Shown in pieces: positions 8,594 through 17,739 of a DNA stretch of 64,000 bases (position 1 is its first letter; each line of letters starts with the position of its first letter). The translations under genes were made by a program, and so were the position numbers. Under the pieces are notes generated by a model. It had not been told where the DNA came from. It saw only the letters and a list, made by a program, of their open reading frames with translations, and ran no database searches. The stretch covers positions 151,648 to 215,647 of the forward strand of contig JAPLKL010000044.1 in the NCBI GenBank assembly GCA_026388095.1, given 5' to 3'. The stretch is from Elusimicrobiota bacterium. GTDB taxonomy: Bacteria > Elusimicrobiota > Elusimicrobia > UBA1565 > UBA9628.

Positions 8594-9064
8594 TCATCGC
8601 TTCGCCGTTGATAAGATAGCGACAACGCTTTTATGCCCCGCGTCTTTGGCCAAGTCGATTGCTGTCACGCCATTTTTTGCCTTAATCCGGGTCCTCGCCC
8701 CGCGCTTTAGAAGCGCCTTCACTATGTCTTCCTTGCCTAGCTGAGCTGCGAACATTAGCGCTGTTGCGCCGGCACTGTCCTGTGCGTTTGGATTGGCCTT
8801 CCTCCGCAGTAAGGGTTCAGCGGCGGCAAGGGGTCCGTTGGTAACCGCGACCATGAGCGCCGTAGTCTTTCCTGGTTCCATCCGGCAATTCGGATCAGCT
8901 CCGCCCTTTAATGCGTGTTCGATCCTTGCCGCATTCCCGTCGCGGGCCGCCTCCATCAGAGGTTTGCATGAATCGGGCAGATGCACTCTGACCATCTGCC
9001 CTGCCTGACTCGGCGTCCACGCGAACAGGCATGCGGCCGCGAATGCACACAGTAGGATGTCCAT
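8594..9064 (-). CDS. Secreted ankyrin-repeat protein
   Basis: A 156-residue protein with an N-terminal signal peptide (hydrophobic LLCAFAAACLFAW, possible cut after SQA). Three to four ankyrin repeats follow: CKPLMEAARDGNAARIEHAL, TALMVAVTNGPLAAAEPLLR, TALMFAAQLGKEDIVKALLK and TAIDLAKDAGHKSVVAILS. Such proteins act as periplasmic protein-binding scaffolds. A GAGGAG Shine-Dalgarno sits 6 nt before the ATG at 9064. It stands alone between the toxin-antitoxin pair and the fumarase operon. Partner unknown. Confidence 0.8.
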   Translation of the reverse strand: MDILLCAFAAACLFAWTPSQAGQMVRVHLPDSCKPLMEAARDGNAARIEHALKGGADPNCRMEPGKTTALMVAVTNGPLAAAEPLLRRKANPNAQDSAGATALMFAAQLGKEDIVKALLKRGARTRIKAKNGVTAIDLAKDAGHKSVVAILSTAKR

Positions 9065-9102
9065 TGGCGTCTCCTCTGGCCCGCCGCTTTAAATTCTGCC
9101 TC

Positions 9103-10077
9103 CTAGCGCTTGGCCACGCCGGCCAGGTGGTCCAAGGCCTCGCGCAGGCCCTCGTGCACGGCCTTGACCGCCGCCGGCTTCCAGGAGCCCTGGGCCTCGC
9201 GCAAGAACGAGGTCTTGTCCACCCGGTTGTCGAAGCGCGCCACGGGCAGATGGTAGGTCTTGCCGTGCGCCTTGACCGTGACCGTGCCGGGCCGCTCGGA
9301 GTTCTTGAGCAGCCACTCCATGTCGTCCTGGCCGTAGTCGTTGAGCATGACATCCAGCGGCACGCCGTGGTGCAGGATCGACCCCGGGTCCTTGGGGTTG
9401 CTGCGCGCCTGGTTCTTGCGGCGCGATTCCTCGGGGGTCACCCAGATGTAGAGGATGGCGGCCTTCTCCAGCAGCTTGGGCGAGAGCCGGGCCAGCGAAT
9501 AGCGGTAGCCGAACGGCTCGGCTAAAGGCTGTTGGGAGTGCAGCGGGCCGCCCCGGGCGAACTCGATGACCAAGGTCTTGCCCTCCAAGGTGCTGGGATA
9601 GCTCTCCTGCTTCTCCTTGACCATCTTGCGGGCTTCGGTCTCCAGGGCCTCGGCCAGCTTCATCCGGCAGGACTTATCGAGCTGAACCAGCCGCGCCGGG
9701 GCGCCGACCTTGACCGAAGCGCGGTCCAGGCGGTCCAGGAGGTCCAAGGCCGCGGATTTCGGGATGAGCAGCCTCTTCTGCAGCAGGTCCTCGTGGTCCT
9801 CGTTGACCAGCTCGATCAAGGTGCCCCAATCCAAAGGGTTGCGGAAGGGCTGCTCCGGGGACTGGAAGAACACGCGCTCGTGGCCCAGGCGCACCAGCTC
9901 GTCGTCGACGCGCCGCATCATGTGCACGTAGGGGAAATCGTCGAGCTGGACGCTGGGGCCCATGTGGAAGTCCTGGCGGCGGGGCTCGGCGGGCATGAGC
10001 TCCAGATAGCGGCGCACCTCGGATTTGCCCGAGGCGGGCAGGGCGAGCAGAAGGACGGTGTCGAGGACTTCGTTCAT
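9103..10077 (-). CDS. P-loop NTPase/kinase-like protein of unknown function
   Basis: This 324-residue protein opens with a Walker A-like loop, LLLALPASGKSEVRRYLELM, whose first Gly is replaced by Ala. Nothing else identifies a family. Other notable segments are DFHMGPSVQLDDFPYVHMMRR, DWGTLIELVNEDHED, and ILYIWVTPEESRRKNQARSN, the last of which resembles a LID region in nucleoside or small-molecule kinases. The lack of a signal peptide places it in the cytoplasm. Its ATG overlaps the upstream transporter stop (ATGA), so it is the third gene of the fumarase operon. A kinase acting on a transported compound is only a guess. Confidence 0.6.
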   Translation of the reverse strand: MNEVLDTVLLLALPASGKSEVRRYLELMPAEPRRQDFHMGPSVQLDDFPYVHMMRRVDDELVRLGHERVFFQSPEQPFRNPLDWGTLIELVNEDHEDLLQKRLLIPKSAALDLLDRLDRASVKVGAPARLVQLDKSCRMKLAEALETEARKMVKEKQESYPSTLEGKTLVIEFARGGPLHSQQPLAEPFGYRYSLARLSPKLLEKAAILYIWVTPEESRRKNQARSNPKDPGSILHHGVPLDVMLNDYGQDDMEWLLKNSERPGTVTVKAHGKTYHLPVARFDNRVDKTSFLREAQGSWKPAAVKAVHEGLREALDHLAGVAKR

Positions 10078-11180
10078 GATTTGACCTCCACGGGTCGTAT
10101 TGGTATCTCGTTGGCCTTGGCCAGCTCCCAGACGCGCTTCTTCTCGGCCAGGGACAGGAAGCCTACGGCCACGAGGATGAGAGCCAAGGAGCCCCAGTCA
10201 GCCGGACTGGGGAACTTGGCGCCGAAGATGAAGTATGACAGCAAGGTCGCGGTGGTGCCGGCCACCAAGGAGGTCAGGCGGTTGACCAGGCCGGCGAAGG
10301 TGGCCGTGCGGCCCTTGAACATGAAGATGAAGACCGAGAAGAAGGCCACCATGCCGTAGACCGCGCCGGCCCCGGTCGCGGGCAGCCACTTGGGGTGGAT
10401 GTTGACCAGGGCCGCGTGGAACTCCAGCACGGGCCGGGCCTGGGACGAGCTGGCGAAGACGCCCAGGGCGATCAGCGCCATGGCCACGGAGGCCGAGATC
10501 TGCTCGATGGAGAAGAACCACTTGTTGTCGAGCGGCGCGCCCTTGGGCCGGGTGTTCTTGTAGTAGTTCATGATGTAGATGCGGATGGAGTAGGCGCCGA
10601 TGTAGGCGGAGAGCACGGCCATCGCCGCCGCGTTGTGCAGGAAGTCGAAATCCTCGCTGCGGGCCAGGAAGATCTGCGTGGCGGCCGCGGACACGGCGAA
10701 GATCATCGCCACGTTCTCCTCCCAGTAGACCTTCTTCCGGAGGATGCCCTGGCGGATCTGCGCCTCGTCGATCAGGCGGCTGATCACGATGACGCTGGCG
10801 CGCATGATGATCATGGCCACCATCACGGACTTGAGCAGCATGTACATCAAGGTCGTGGTGGGGATGACCACGGCGGTCATGATGCCGGAGGGGATGATGT
10901 AGAGGAATTCGGCGGGCAGGCGCACCGGCCCGAGTTCCACGTACCGGCCGGGCTTGTTCCCGGTCCGCCACCAGCCCGCGACCAGCACCACGACCAGGCA
11001 GATGAGCGAGCCGCCGAAGGTGCTCCAGACCAGGAACTCCATGTCCGTCATGACCGGCGCGACCACGGCGTAGTGGCCGGTGAAGCACTTCGTGGCTACG
11101 CCGAAGATGACGTAGAAGAAGTAGTAGGCCAGGCAGAGCTGGACCAGCCGTCCGGTGGAGCCTTCAGCGGTTTTCCACAT
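10074..11180 (-). CDS. DMT-superfamily-like ten-TM transporter
   Basis: A 368-residue membrane protein with about ten predicted helices. The first contains [19 protein letters not shown] and the last [19 protein letters not shown], giving the look of the drug/metabolite transporter (EamA or nucleotide-sugar transporter) superfamily. A charged cytoplasmic loop ([20 protein letters not shown]) lies mid-protein. It overlaps the end of fumarase by 17 bp and is followed by an ATGA overlap to the P-loop gene, so the three are co-translated. Substrate unknown; the neighbourhood would allow a dicarboxylate or related metabolite. Confidence 0.65.
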   Translation of the reverse strand: MWKTAEGSTGRLVQLCLAYYFFYVIFGVATKCFTGHYAVVAPVMTDMEFLVWSTFGGSLICLVVVLVAGWWRTGNKPGRYVELGPVRLPAEFLYIIPSGIMTAVVIPTTTLMYMLLKSVMVAMIIMRASVIVISRLIDEAQIRQGILRKKVYWEENVAMIFAVSAAATQIFLARSEDFDFLHNAAAMAVLSAYIGAYSIRIYIMNYYKNTRPKGAPLDNKWFFSIEQISASVAMALIALGVFASSSQARPVLEFHAALVNIHPKWLPATGAGAVYGMVAFFSVFIFMFKGRTATFAGLVNRLTSLVAGTTATLLSYFIFGAKFPSPADWGSLALILVAVGFLSLAEKKRVWELAKANEIPIRPVEVKS

Positions 11181-12876
11181 AGCCTTTCAGCGCTTCGGCC
11201 GCGCTAGGACGGTGGGGCAGGCTCTTCACCTCGCCGATGAACGAGAGCTTGTGGTAGAAGTCGTTGCCCTTGTCGTCCACCAGGATGAAGGCCGGGAAGT
11301 CATTGACGTCGATGGCGTAGACCGCCTCCATGCCCAGCTCCGGGTACTCCAGCAGCTCGACCTTCTTGATGTTGCGCTCCGCCAGGATCGCGGCCGGGCC
11401 GCCGATGGTTCCCAGGTAGAAGCCGCCGTGCTTGTGGCAGGCCTCCGCGACCGCCGCGCTGCGGTTGCCCTTGGCGATCATGACCAAGGACGCGCCTTGC
11501 GCCTGGAAGAGGTCCACGTAGGAGTCCATGCGCCCAGCAGTCGTCGGCCCCAAGGACCCGGAGGGTCTGCCGGGCGGGGTCTTCGCGGGACCGGCGTAGA
11601 GCACGGGATGGTCCTTGAGGTATTGCGGCAGGCCCTCCCCGCGGTCGAGGCGCTCCTTGAACTTGGCGTGGGCGATGTCGCGCGCCACGATGATGCGGCC
11701 GGTCAGCGACAGCCGGGTCGCCACCGGATGCTTGGAAAGCTCGGCCCGGATGTCCGGCATGGGGCGGTCGAGGTCGATGCGGACCGCGTCGTCTACGCCC
11801 TTCTTGCGGTACTCGGCCGGGATGAGCTTTTCGGGGCGGCGCTCCATCTCCTCGAGCCAGACCCCGGCCGCGTCGATCTTGGCGAGCATGCTGCGGTCCG
11901 CCGAGCAGGAGACGGCCATGCCCACGGGGCAGGACGCGCCGTGGCGGGGCAGGCGGATGACGCGCACGTCGTGGGCGAAGTGCCGGCCTCCGAACTGGGC
12001 GCCGAAGCCGGATCTGCGGGCGGCCTCCAGGAGCTCGCCTTCCAGGGTCGGGTCGCGGAAGGCTCGGCCGTGGCTGTCGCCGCTGGCGGGCAGCGCGTCA
12101 TAGTAGCCGGTCGAGGCGAGCTTGACGGTCTTGAGACAGGCGTCGGCCGAGGTCCCGCCGACCACGAAGGCGACGTGATAGGGCGGGCAGGCGGCCGTGC
12201 CCAAGGACTTCATCTTCTCGATGAGGAACTTCTTGAGGCTGGCGCAGTTGAGCAACGCCTTGGTCTCCTGGAAGAGATAGGTCTTGTTGGCGGAGCCGCC
12301 GCCCTTGGCGATGAAGAGGAATTTGTATTCCATGCCCGCCGTGGCGTAGATGTCGATCTGTGCGGGCAAATTATTGCCCGAGTTCTTCTCCTCGTACATG
12401 TCCAGGGCCACGGTCTGGGAGTAGCGCAGGTTCTCCTGCGTGTAGGTCTGCCAGACTCCGCAGGTGAGCCACTGCGCGTCGTCGGCCCCGGTCCAGACCT
12501 GCTGGCCCTTCCAGGCCGCGATGGTGGCCGTGCCCGTGTCCTGGCAGAAGGGGAGCTCGAACTTGGCGGAGATGACGGAGTTCTCCAGCATGGTGAGGGC
12601 CACGAACTTGTCGTTGGCCGAGGCCTCGGGGTCCTTGAGGATGTCGGCCACCTGGCGCTGGTGCGCGGGGCGCAAGAGGAATTGGATGTCGCGCAGGGCC
12701 TCCTTGGCCAGCCCAGCCAAGGCTTGGGGCTCCACTTTGAGGATGGGCTGGCCTTCGAACTTGGAGACGCTGATTCCGGCCTTGGTCAGCAGGCGGTACT
12801 TGGTGCGGTCCTTGCCCAGCGGGAACGGGGGATGATACTCGAATCCTGCCGCGGGCGTGGAGGTGGCGCGTTTCAT
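11164..12876 (-). CDS. fumA: Class I fumarate hydratase (4Fe-4S)
   Basis: A 570-residue single-chain class I fumarase interconverting fumarate and malate with an oxygen-labile 4Fe-4S cluster. Both halves (alpha- and beta-type domains) are fused as in E. coli FumA/FumB. Cluster ligands are visible as C111 in [12 protein letters not shown]230 in [17 protein letters not shown], and a Cys near 316-324 in [17 protein letters not shown]. The beta domain contains [16 protein letters not shown] and [11 protein letters not shown]. It is leaderless: TAGAAT ends 6 nt before the ATG. An oxygen-sensitive fumarase fits anaerobic metabolism. Confidence 0.95.
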   Translation of the reverse strand: MKRATSTPAAGFEYHPPFPLGKDRTKYRLLTKAGISVSKFEGQPILKVEPQALAGLAKEALRDIQFLLRPAHQRQVADILKDPEASANDKFVALTMLENSVISAKFELPFCQDTGTATIAAWKGQQVWTGADDAQWLTCGVWQTYTQENLRYSQTVALDMYEEKNSGNNLPAQIDIYATAGMEYKFLFIAKGGGSANKTYLFQETKALLNCASLKKFLIEKMKSLGTAACPPYHVAFVVGGTSADACLKTVKLASTGYYDALPASGDSHGRAFRDPTLEGELLEAARRSGFGAQFGGRHFAHDVRVIRLPRHGASCPVGMAVSCSADRSMLAKIDAAGVWLEEMERRPEKLIPAEYRKKGVDDAVRIDLDRPMPDIRAELSKHPVATRLSLTGRIIVARDIAHAKFKERLDRGEGLPQYLKDHPVLYAGPAKTPPGRPSGSLGPTTAGRMDSYVDLFQAQGASLVMIAKGNRSAAVAEACHKHGGFYLGTIGGPAAILAERNIKKVELLEYPELGMEAVYAIDVNDFPAFILVDDKGNDFYHKLSFIGEVKSLPHRPSAAEALKGYVENR

Positions 12877-12882
12877 GATTGG

Positions 12883-12888
12883 ATTCTA
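12883..12888 (-). promoter_or_regulatory. -10 box of the fumarase operon
   Basis: Minus-strand TAGAAT with CCAATC between it and the ATG at 12876. Six nucleotides is the spacing at which transcription starts on the A of the ATG. No ribosome binding site is present. Confidence 0.5.
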
Positions 12889-12967
12889 CAATAAAAACGG
12901 GCTCCGGCCAGGTGGGCCGCAAAGCTGCCTGCGGCTTTACGGCGGGCGGACCAGCCCTGAAGCTGAG

Positions 12968-15900
12968 TCAGGACCTGCGGGTCTTTCCCAATCCTTTGAG
13001 GACGGCGACGAGCCCGATGGCGGCCAGGATGCCCACCACGGCGTAGCCCGCGGCGGCCAAAGTCAGAGAAACGACGAGCGCCTGGACGCCGGCGCCCACG
13101 CCGAAGACCCCCGCCAGACCCAGGACCCCGGCCATGATGTCCTTCCAGAGCGGCTGCCCGCGTCCCGTGCCGATGGTGTTGAACGCCAGTATCGCCGCGG
13201 CGGCGAGTGCCGCCAGACCGGCTCCGATGGCCACCGCTCCGAAAAGCGTCCCCGTCAGCAGCGCGAGGGCCGCATTGACACCGACGCCGGCCAAGAGCGC
13301 CAGCCCCAGGGCTGCGAGGGTCCCGAGCAGGGCGGGATTGGCTCTGCCGCTCTCTGAGCTGCGCTGGCTTGCCGCGAGGGCCTGTGAGGCCGGAGCGGCC
13401 GGCGGCTGGGCGGGCGGCTCGCCCTTGAGCGCGTCGCTCACGCCGCGGGCCGCGCTGAAGAGGGCCATGAGCGGCGTCCCCAGAAGGAGGACGGTCAGCA
13501 GGGCCAGCTGCGCCAGGCGCAGGCCCAGGAAACTGGCCGCGGCCGCAAGCGTTGGCCGGCCGCTAACCGCCGTCTTGTCGCTGGCTCCCTTGAGCAGCGG
13601 CTCGGCCAGCGCAAGGAAAGACTCCTTGGTCGCCTTGCCCTCGGTGTGCTCCTCCCAGGCCTTCAGGAAGCCGGAGAAGAACCGGGCCGCCGCGGACTTC
13701 GGGTAAGCCTCATCGATCGCGCCCTTGGCGTAATTGAAGGGGGCGCGCAGGGTCCCCCAGACCAGGGCCAAGGCCGCGCTCACCGCGAGGTCGGCCAGCA
13801 TCATCAGCCCCATGGGCACCCAGATGACGGAGAGCCACGAGCCGTTCCACACGCTCTTGTCCAGCCAGTAGCGGGCGTGATGGCTGAGGTTCCTGTAGAA
13901 GTCGGTCTCGCGGTCCCAGACGCTGACGAGGCGGTAGGAGTCCTTGAAGCTCGTCCAGAGCCCCTCGAAGACGGATGCGAAGCCGCTGAACACCCAGCGC
14001 GGCAGGTGCATGAGCAGCAGCGGGCTGGTCAGATACGCCAGGACGGTCACGGACAAGGGGAGCAGGCCGGCCAGGCCGGTCAGCACGATGCCCACGCCCG
14101 CGGCCGCGGCCACGGCGGCGAAGAAGGCGCCGATGTATTCCGGGTCGTCCACGGAATAGGTGGACTTGCCTTCGGCCAGCGCCTTGCCCAGATAGCGCGT
14201 CAGGCCCCAGCCTCCGACGATGGAGAGGGCCGCCATCCAGAACGCGTTGGTCTTGGCCAGCGCGAGCAAGCCCAGCAGGCTGAAGGGCAGCACCGGCGTG
14301 AGATAGAGCATGCCCAGGCCCATCGCGGCCAGCAGGAACCCCGGCAGCTGGCGCACCAGCTTCGGGGTCTTGGCCGGCACGAAAGGCAAGGCGGCCAGGC
14401 TCAAGGTCGCGGCCAGATAGACGCCGCCGACGAGCGGCCCGGCCGCGGCCAACAGCGGCAGGCCCAGGAAGTAGACCGGCAGCAGCGCCAGCCCGGCCGC
14501 TATCAGGCGCGGCATGATGTTGCTCGTGCCCGGCTGTCCCGGCTGGTCCGGGTCCTGCGGGCCGGGCTGCGTTCCGGGCCGGTCATTGCGGTCCACGTGC
14601 ATGCGGCGCGGGTCGTGCTTGGCATCGTCATAAGTCTCGGAGAGCTTGCCGAAAGCGCGGAAGAAGCCGGCGATGCCCAGGACCGGCGTGCCGACCACGG
14701 CGTAGGCGAGCCAGGCCCACTGCAGGAGCCGGATCGCGAAGGTCGCCGGCAGGCTCACGAATTTGTTGCGGGAGTTCGCGTAAGGGATGAGCGGCTCCTC
14801 CACGCGGTTGAAGAGCGACTTCTTGGCGCCCTGCACGTTGTCGAACATGAAGTGCGCCCAGGCCGCGAGGAACTTGGTCGGCTTGGAATCCGCCTTGAGC
14901 TCGTGAGCCGCGCCCCAGAGGAACATGACCGGGGCCTGCGCCGCGCCCACCACCGCTCCGCCCGCCACGGACAAGGCCCACTGCACGAGCTGTGAGAGCC
15001 AGATCGGGACCCAGATGCCGGCCAGCCACACCGCGTTCCATAAGGACTGCTTCAGCTGGGCTCGGGTATAGGCGGTCAGGCGCTCATAGGCGTTCGTGTC
15101 GCGTCTTAAGGAAGACTCGACCCTGTCCAGGCCGCGGATGCTCTCGAACATGTTGCTGAAGGCAGAGGTCATGCCGTAGCCGACCCAGGAGGGCAGATGC
15201 ATCAGCAGCAGGGCCGCGAACGGATAGGACAGGATGCCCAGACCCGCGGCCAGCCAGCCGGCCGGGGAGAGCAGTGCCAGCCCCGCGCCCGTGATGGCGC
15301 CGAGGCCGCCGAAGAAGGCGGAGAGGGACTTGCCGCTGTCATAATCGTTGCCGTCCTGGGGGGACTTGCCGTAGCGCATCAGGCCCCAGCCGCCCAAAGC
15401 CACGAGCGTGCCGATGCCGTAGGAGCCGAAGGCTATGGCCAGAGCGCCCAGGCCGAGGAGCGCGGCGCCGGGCAGGACCCGGACCGCCTTAGGGGTCTGG
15501 TCGCCCACGAAGGGCAGGACCGCGAGCAGGACGCTGGCCAGGACCACGGCTCCGCCGGCCACAAGCGAACCGCCGGCTAGAAGCGGCCAGCCCAGGAGCG
15601 CCGCGGGCAGCAGCGCCAGGCCGGAAGCCATGACGCGGGGCCAGAAGGGGCTGTTTTTCTTGGGGCCCGGGTTCTGGTCCTTCATCTCGGGGATGCCGCT
15701 GACCACCTTGGTCTCGCTCTTCCCATAGTAGGCCTGCGCGGCCAGCGCGATCTCTTCGCCCGCGGGCCGGGCCAGCTGAACGCCCGCAGACAGGTCGCCC
15801 ATGGACTCCGCCGCGGCCACGAAGCCGCCGTCGGCCCAGGAGGCGGCCGGGGCGCCGGTCATGATGGATTCGATCCGGGCTCCGACGCCGTTGGCGGCCT

Positions 15901-16381
15901 CGGCTCCGGCGTGGGAGATGTCTCCCGCGGACTTGAGGGTGACGTCGACCTGCTGCGAGAGGCCGGTGATCTTCTGGGCCACGGGCGTGGCGGCTGCAGG
16001 CGCCGGAGTCTTGGAGAGAGTCCGAGTCTGGTAGAGAGAAGGGGCTTGGAGAGGGGCGGCCAAAGACGGGATCTGGCTGATGGGGGAGACCGGCGCGGCG
16101 GTCATGCCGACCTTCACGGCCGGAGCGATGCCCGCGGACAGGGAACCCGAGAGGCGTAGGTCCTGCGCCGGGGCCAAGGTGGTGTTCAGGTTGGAGCCGA
16201 TGGCGATGCTGCTCAGAGTCGTGATGGGGGCCACGCCGGTCTGTCTGGCGACGCCGGCGGCGGAAGTCATCGTCGCGGCCGCGGCTTCATAGGCGGCGAA
16301 GCCCGGGGAGAGGGCGACCAAAGCGGCGGACAAGGCGACAGAGACGATGCTCTTGAACAAGGAAAGGTGGCGCCAGGGCAT
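12968..16381 (-). CDS. Very large secreted/membrane protein with internal duplication
   Basis: 1137 residues from the ATG at 16381, chosen because GGAGG stands 6 nt before it (a Met 7 codons upstream lacks this). A signal peptide (SIVSVALSAALVALSPGFAA) is followed by ~200 low-complexity residues rich in Ala, Pro, Thr and Ser. Two long homologous blocks then occupy roughly residues 246-578 and 622-978, each with hydrophobic helices, a WGLMRYGK / WGLTRYLGK segment, LLLMHLPSWV / LLLMHLPRWV, and a KQSLWNAVWLAGIWVP / KSVWNGSWLSVIWVP segment. A Pro/Asp/Gly linker separates them. A third, partial hydrophobic block ends the protein. No known family recognised. Confidence 0.8.
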   Translation of the reverse strand: MPWRHLSLFKSIVSVALSAALVALSPGFAAYEAAAATMTSAAGVARQTGVAPITTLSSIAIGSNLNTTLAPAQDLRLSGSLSAGIAPAVKVGMTAAPVSPISQIPSLAAPLQAPSLYQTRTLSKTPAPAAATPVAQKITGLSQQVDVTLKSAGDISHAGAEAANGVGARIESIMTGAPAASWADGGFVAAAESMGDLSAGVQLARPAGEEIALAAQAYYGKSETKVVSGIPEMKDQNPGPKKNSPFWPRVMASGLALLPAALLGWPLLAGGSLVAGGAVVLASVLLAVLPFVGDQTPKAVRVLPGAALLGLGALAIAFGSYGIGTLVALGGWGLMRYGKSPQDGNDYDSGKSLSAFFGGLGAITGAGLALLSPAGWLAAGLGILSYPFAALLLMHLPSWVGYGMTSAFSNMFESIRGLDRVESSLRRDTNAYERLTAYTRAQLKQSLWNAVWLAGIWVPIWLSQLVQWALSVAGGAVVGAAQAPVMFLWGAAHELKADSKPTKFLAAWAHFMFDNVQGAKKSLFNRVEEPLIPYANSRNKFVSLPATFAIRLLQWAWLAYAVVGTPVLGIAGFFRAFGKLSETYDDAKHDPRRMHVDRNDRPGTQPGPQDPDQPGQPGTSNIMPRLIAAGLALLPVYFLGLPLLAAAGPLVGGVYLAATLSLAALPFVPAKTPKLVRQLPGFLLAAMGLGMLYLTPVLPFSLLGLLALAKTNAFWMAALSIVGGWGLTRYLGKALAEGKSTYSVDDPEYIGAFFAAVAAAAGVGIVLTGLAGLLPLSVTVLAYLTSPLLLMHLPRWVFSGFASVFEGLWTSFKDSYRLVSVWDRETDFYRNLSHHARYWLDKSVWNGSWLSVIWVPMGLMMLADLAVSAALALVWGTLRAPFNYAKGAIDEAYPKSAAARFFSGFLKAWEEHTEGKATKESFLALAEPLLKGASDKTAVSGRPTLAAAASFLGLRLAQLALLTVLLLGTPLMALFSAARGVSDALKGEPPAQPPAAPASQALAASQRSSESGRANPALLGTLAALGLALLAGVGVNAALALLTGTLFGAVAIGAGLAALAAAAILAFNTIGTGRGQPLWKDIMAGVLGLAGVFGVGAGVQALVVSLTLAAAGYAVVGILAAIGLVAVLKGLGKTRRS

Positions 16382-16546
16382 TGAGATCCTCCGGAACATC
16401 AATATAGTATCCCAATTCTACTTATACCCTGCTGCGGCGGGCTTAGGTCTTCGAGGGCAGGCGGGCGGAGGAAGATGGCCTATGGATATCAGGGCCTGTT
16501 GCCGGGCCTGGTCCTAGGCCGGGAAGTCCAGATGGCCTGCTCCGAC

Positions 16547-17623
16547 TCAGTGCTTCCCGGGGGCCGGGATCTGGCCGTCCACGCCGAAGATGTAGGAGAT
16601 CAGCGCCGCGCGGACCCACATGCCGTTGCGTTCCTGGCGCCAGAACACGGCCCGGTCGTCCTCGTCCACCGAGGTCTCGATCTCTTGGCGGCGGGGCAGG
16701 GGATGCATGATGATGGCGGTGGGCTTGATGGCCTTGAGGTGCTCGGCGCGGAAGTGGAAGCGGCTCAAGTCCAGGGATTTCGACTCCCCGGCGGCGTCGT
16801 GCTCGTCCTGGATGCGGGTCATGTAGATGGCGTCCGCCTCGGGCAGGACCGGGCCGAGGTCGTCGGTCTCGCGGTAGGGGATGGAGTGGCGCCTGAGGAA
16901 GTCGAGGATGTCCGCTTCCATGCGCAGCTGGGGCGGGGACACGAAGACCAGCTTGACGCCCTGGTAGTTCTTCATGAGGTAGGAGAGCGAGCGCACGGTG
17001 CGGCCGCGCTTCAAGTCCCCGACCATGACCAGCGTCTTGCCTTCCGGTCCGCCCGGCAGGCTGCGATGGAGGGTGTAGGCGTCCAGGAGCGCCTGGGTGG
17101 GATGCTGGTCCTTGCCCGAGCCGCCGTTGATGACCGGCACCGGCCGCTTGACCCGGTTCATGAACCAGGCCGTCTTCTCGACGAAGCCCGGCGTCGGGTG
17201 GCGCATGATGATGAGGTCCACGTAGCTGGAGAAGGTGCGCACCGTGTCCTCCGGGGACTCGCCCTTCATCTCCGAGGAGGTGGAGGTGTCGCGGATCTCC
17301 GAGGTCTTGAGGCCCATGATGTGGCAGGCGTTGAGGAAAGAGAGGAATGTGCGCGTCGAAGGCTGGACGAAGTAGAGCATGGCGCGCTTGTGGGCCAGCA
17401 GCCGGGACACGGCGTCGGCCCCGGCCTTGGCCTGGGTGGTCGCGCGCAAGCGGTCGGCCACGGCGAAGAGGTGGTCCAGCAGCGCCCGGTCGAACTGCTG
17501 GGAGAAGAGGCAGTCGTAGAGCCGGCCTTCCCGCGAGAAGAACGGCAGCTTCTGCGACACGTCGCTGGCGTGGAACTCGTCCCAGTTGCGGCCGACCTCG
17601 GTCATGAGCGCGGTCCTTTTCAT
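16547..17623 (-). CDS. pyrB: Aspartate carbamoyltransferase catalytic subunit
   Basis: 358 residues with all carbamoyl-phosphate and aspartate motifs: S89-T90-R91-T92 in FVQPSTRTFLSF, SSEMKGESPEDTVRTFSSY, NGGSGKDQHPTQALLDAYT, GDLKRGRTVRSL, and IIMHPLPRRQEI with HPLP as in ATCases. It makes carbamoyl-aspartate, the first committed pyrimidine intermediate. It is ~45 residues longer than usual, mostly at the N-terminus. AGGAGG precedes the ATG, with TAGAAT 31 nt upstream, so it has its own promoter downstream of the neighbouring terminator. Its place beside two other carbamoyltransferases leaves open a catabolic role. Confidence 0.88.
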   Translation of the reverse strand: MKRTALMTEVGRNWDEFHASDVSQKLPFFSREGRLYDCLFSQQFDRALLDHLFAVADRLRATTQAKAGADAVSRLLAHKRAMLYFVQPSTRTFLSFLNACHIMGLKTSEIRDTSTSSEMKGESPEDTVRTFSSYVDLIIMRHPTPGFVEKTAWFMNRVKRPVPVINGGSGKDQHPTQALLDAYTLHRSLPGGPEGKTLVMVGDLKRGRTVRSLSYLMKNYQGVKLVFVSPPQLRMEADILDFLRRHSIPYRETDDLGPVLPEADAIYMTRIQDEHDAAGESKSLDLSRFHFRAEHLKAIKPTAIIMHPLPRRQEIETSVDEDDRAVFWRQERNGMWVRAALISYIFGVDGQIPAPGKH

Positions 17624-17654
17624 CAGCCCTCCTGCGTTTTTTTGCGGCGCTATG

Positions 17655-17660
17655 ATTCTA
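17655..17660 (-). promoter_or_regulatory. -10 box of pyrB
   Basis: Minus-strand TAGAAT 31 nt before the pyrB ATG, with an AGGAGG ribosome binding site between. It lies just downstream of the terminator of the preceding gene, making pyrB a separate unit. Confidence 0.45.
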
Positions 17661-17678
17661 CGATTTTATGCGCGGGGA

Positions 17679-17713
17679 AAAAAGCTCCGCCGCTTCCTTT
17701 GGGAAGCGGCGGA
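17679..17713 (-). terminator. Rho-independent terminator of the leftward carbamoyltransferase operon
   Basis: Read on the minus strand: a CCGCCGCTTCC / GGAAGCGGCGG stem with a 4-nt loop, followed by AGCTTTTTTC. It lies 27 bp past the stop of the gene at 17740. Confidence 0.85.
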
Positions 17714-17739
17714 TGACGCGACAGCCCGTCCGGGAGCCC

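Noticed and set aside
8389..8625. Short frames between the BrnT gene and the ankyrin gene
   Set aside because: No ribosome binding site, promoter or recognisable motif; treated as intergenic DNA.
13646..14995. 449-aa plus-strand frame rich in Gly, Gln, Arg and His
   Set aside because: Antisense to the duplicated membrane protein; composition is typical of a shadow frame in high-GC DNA.
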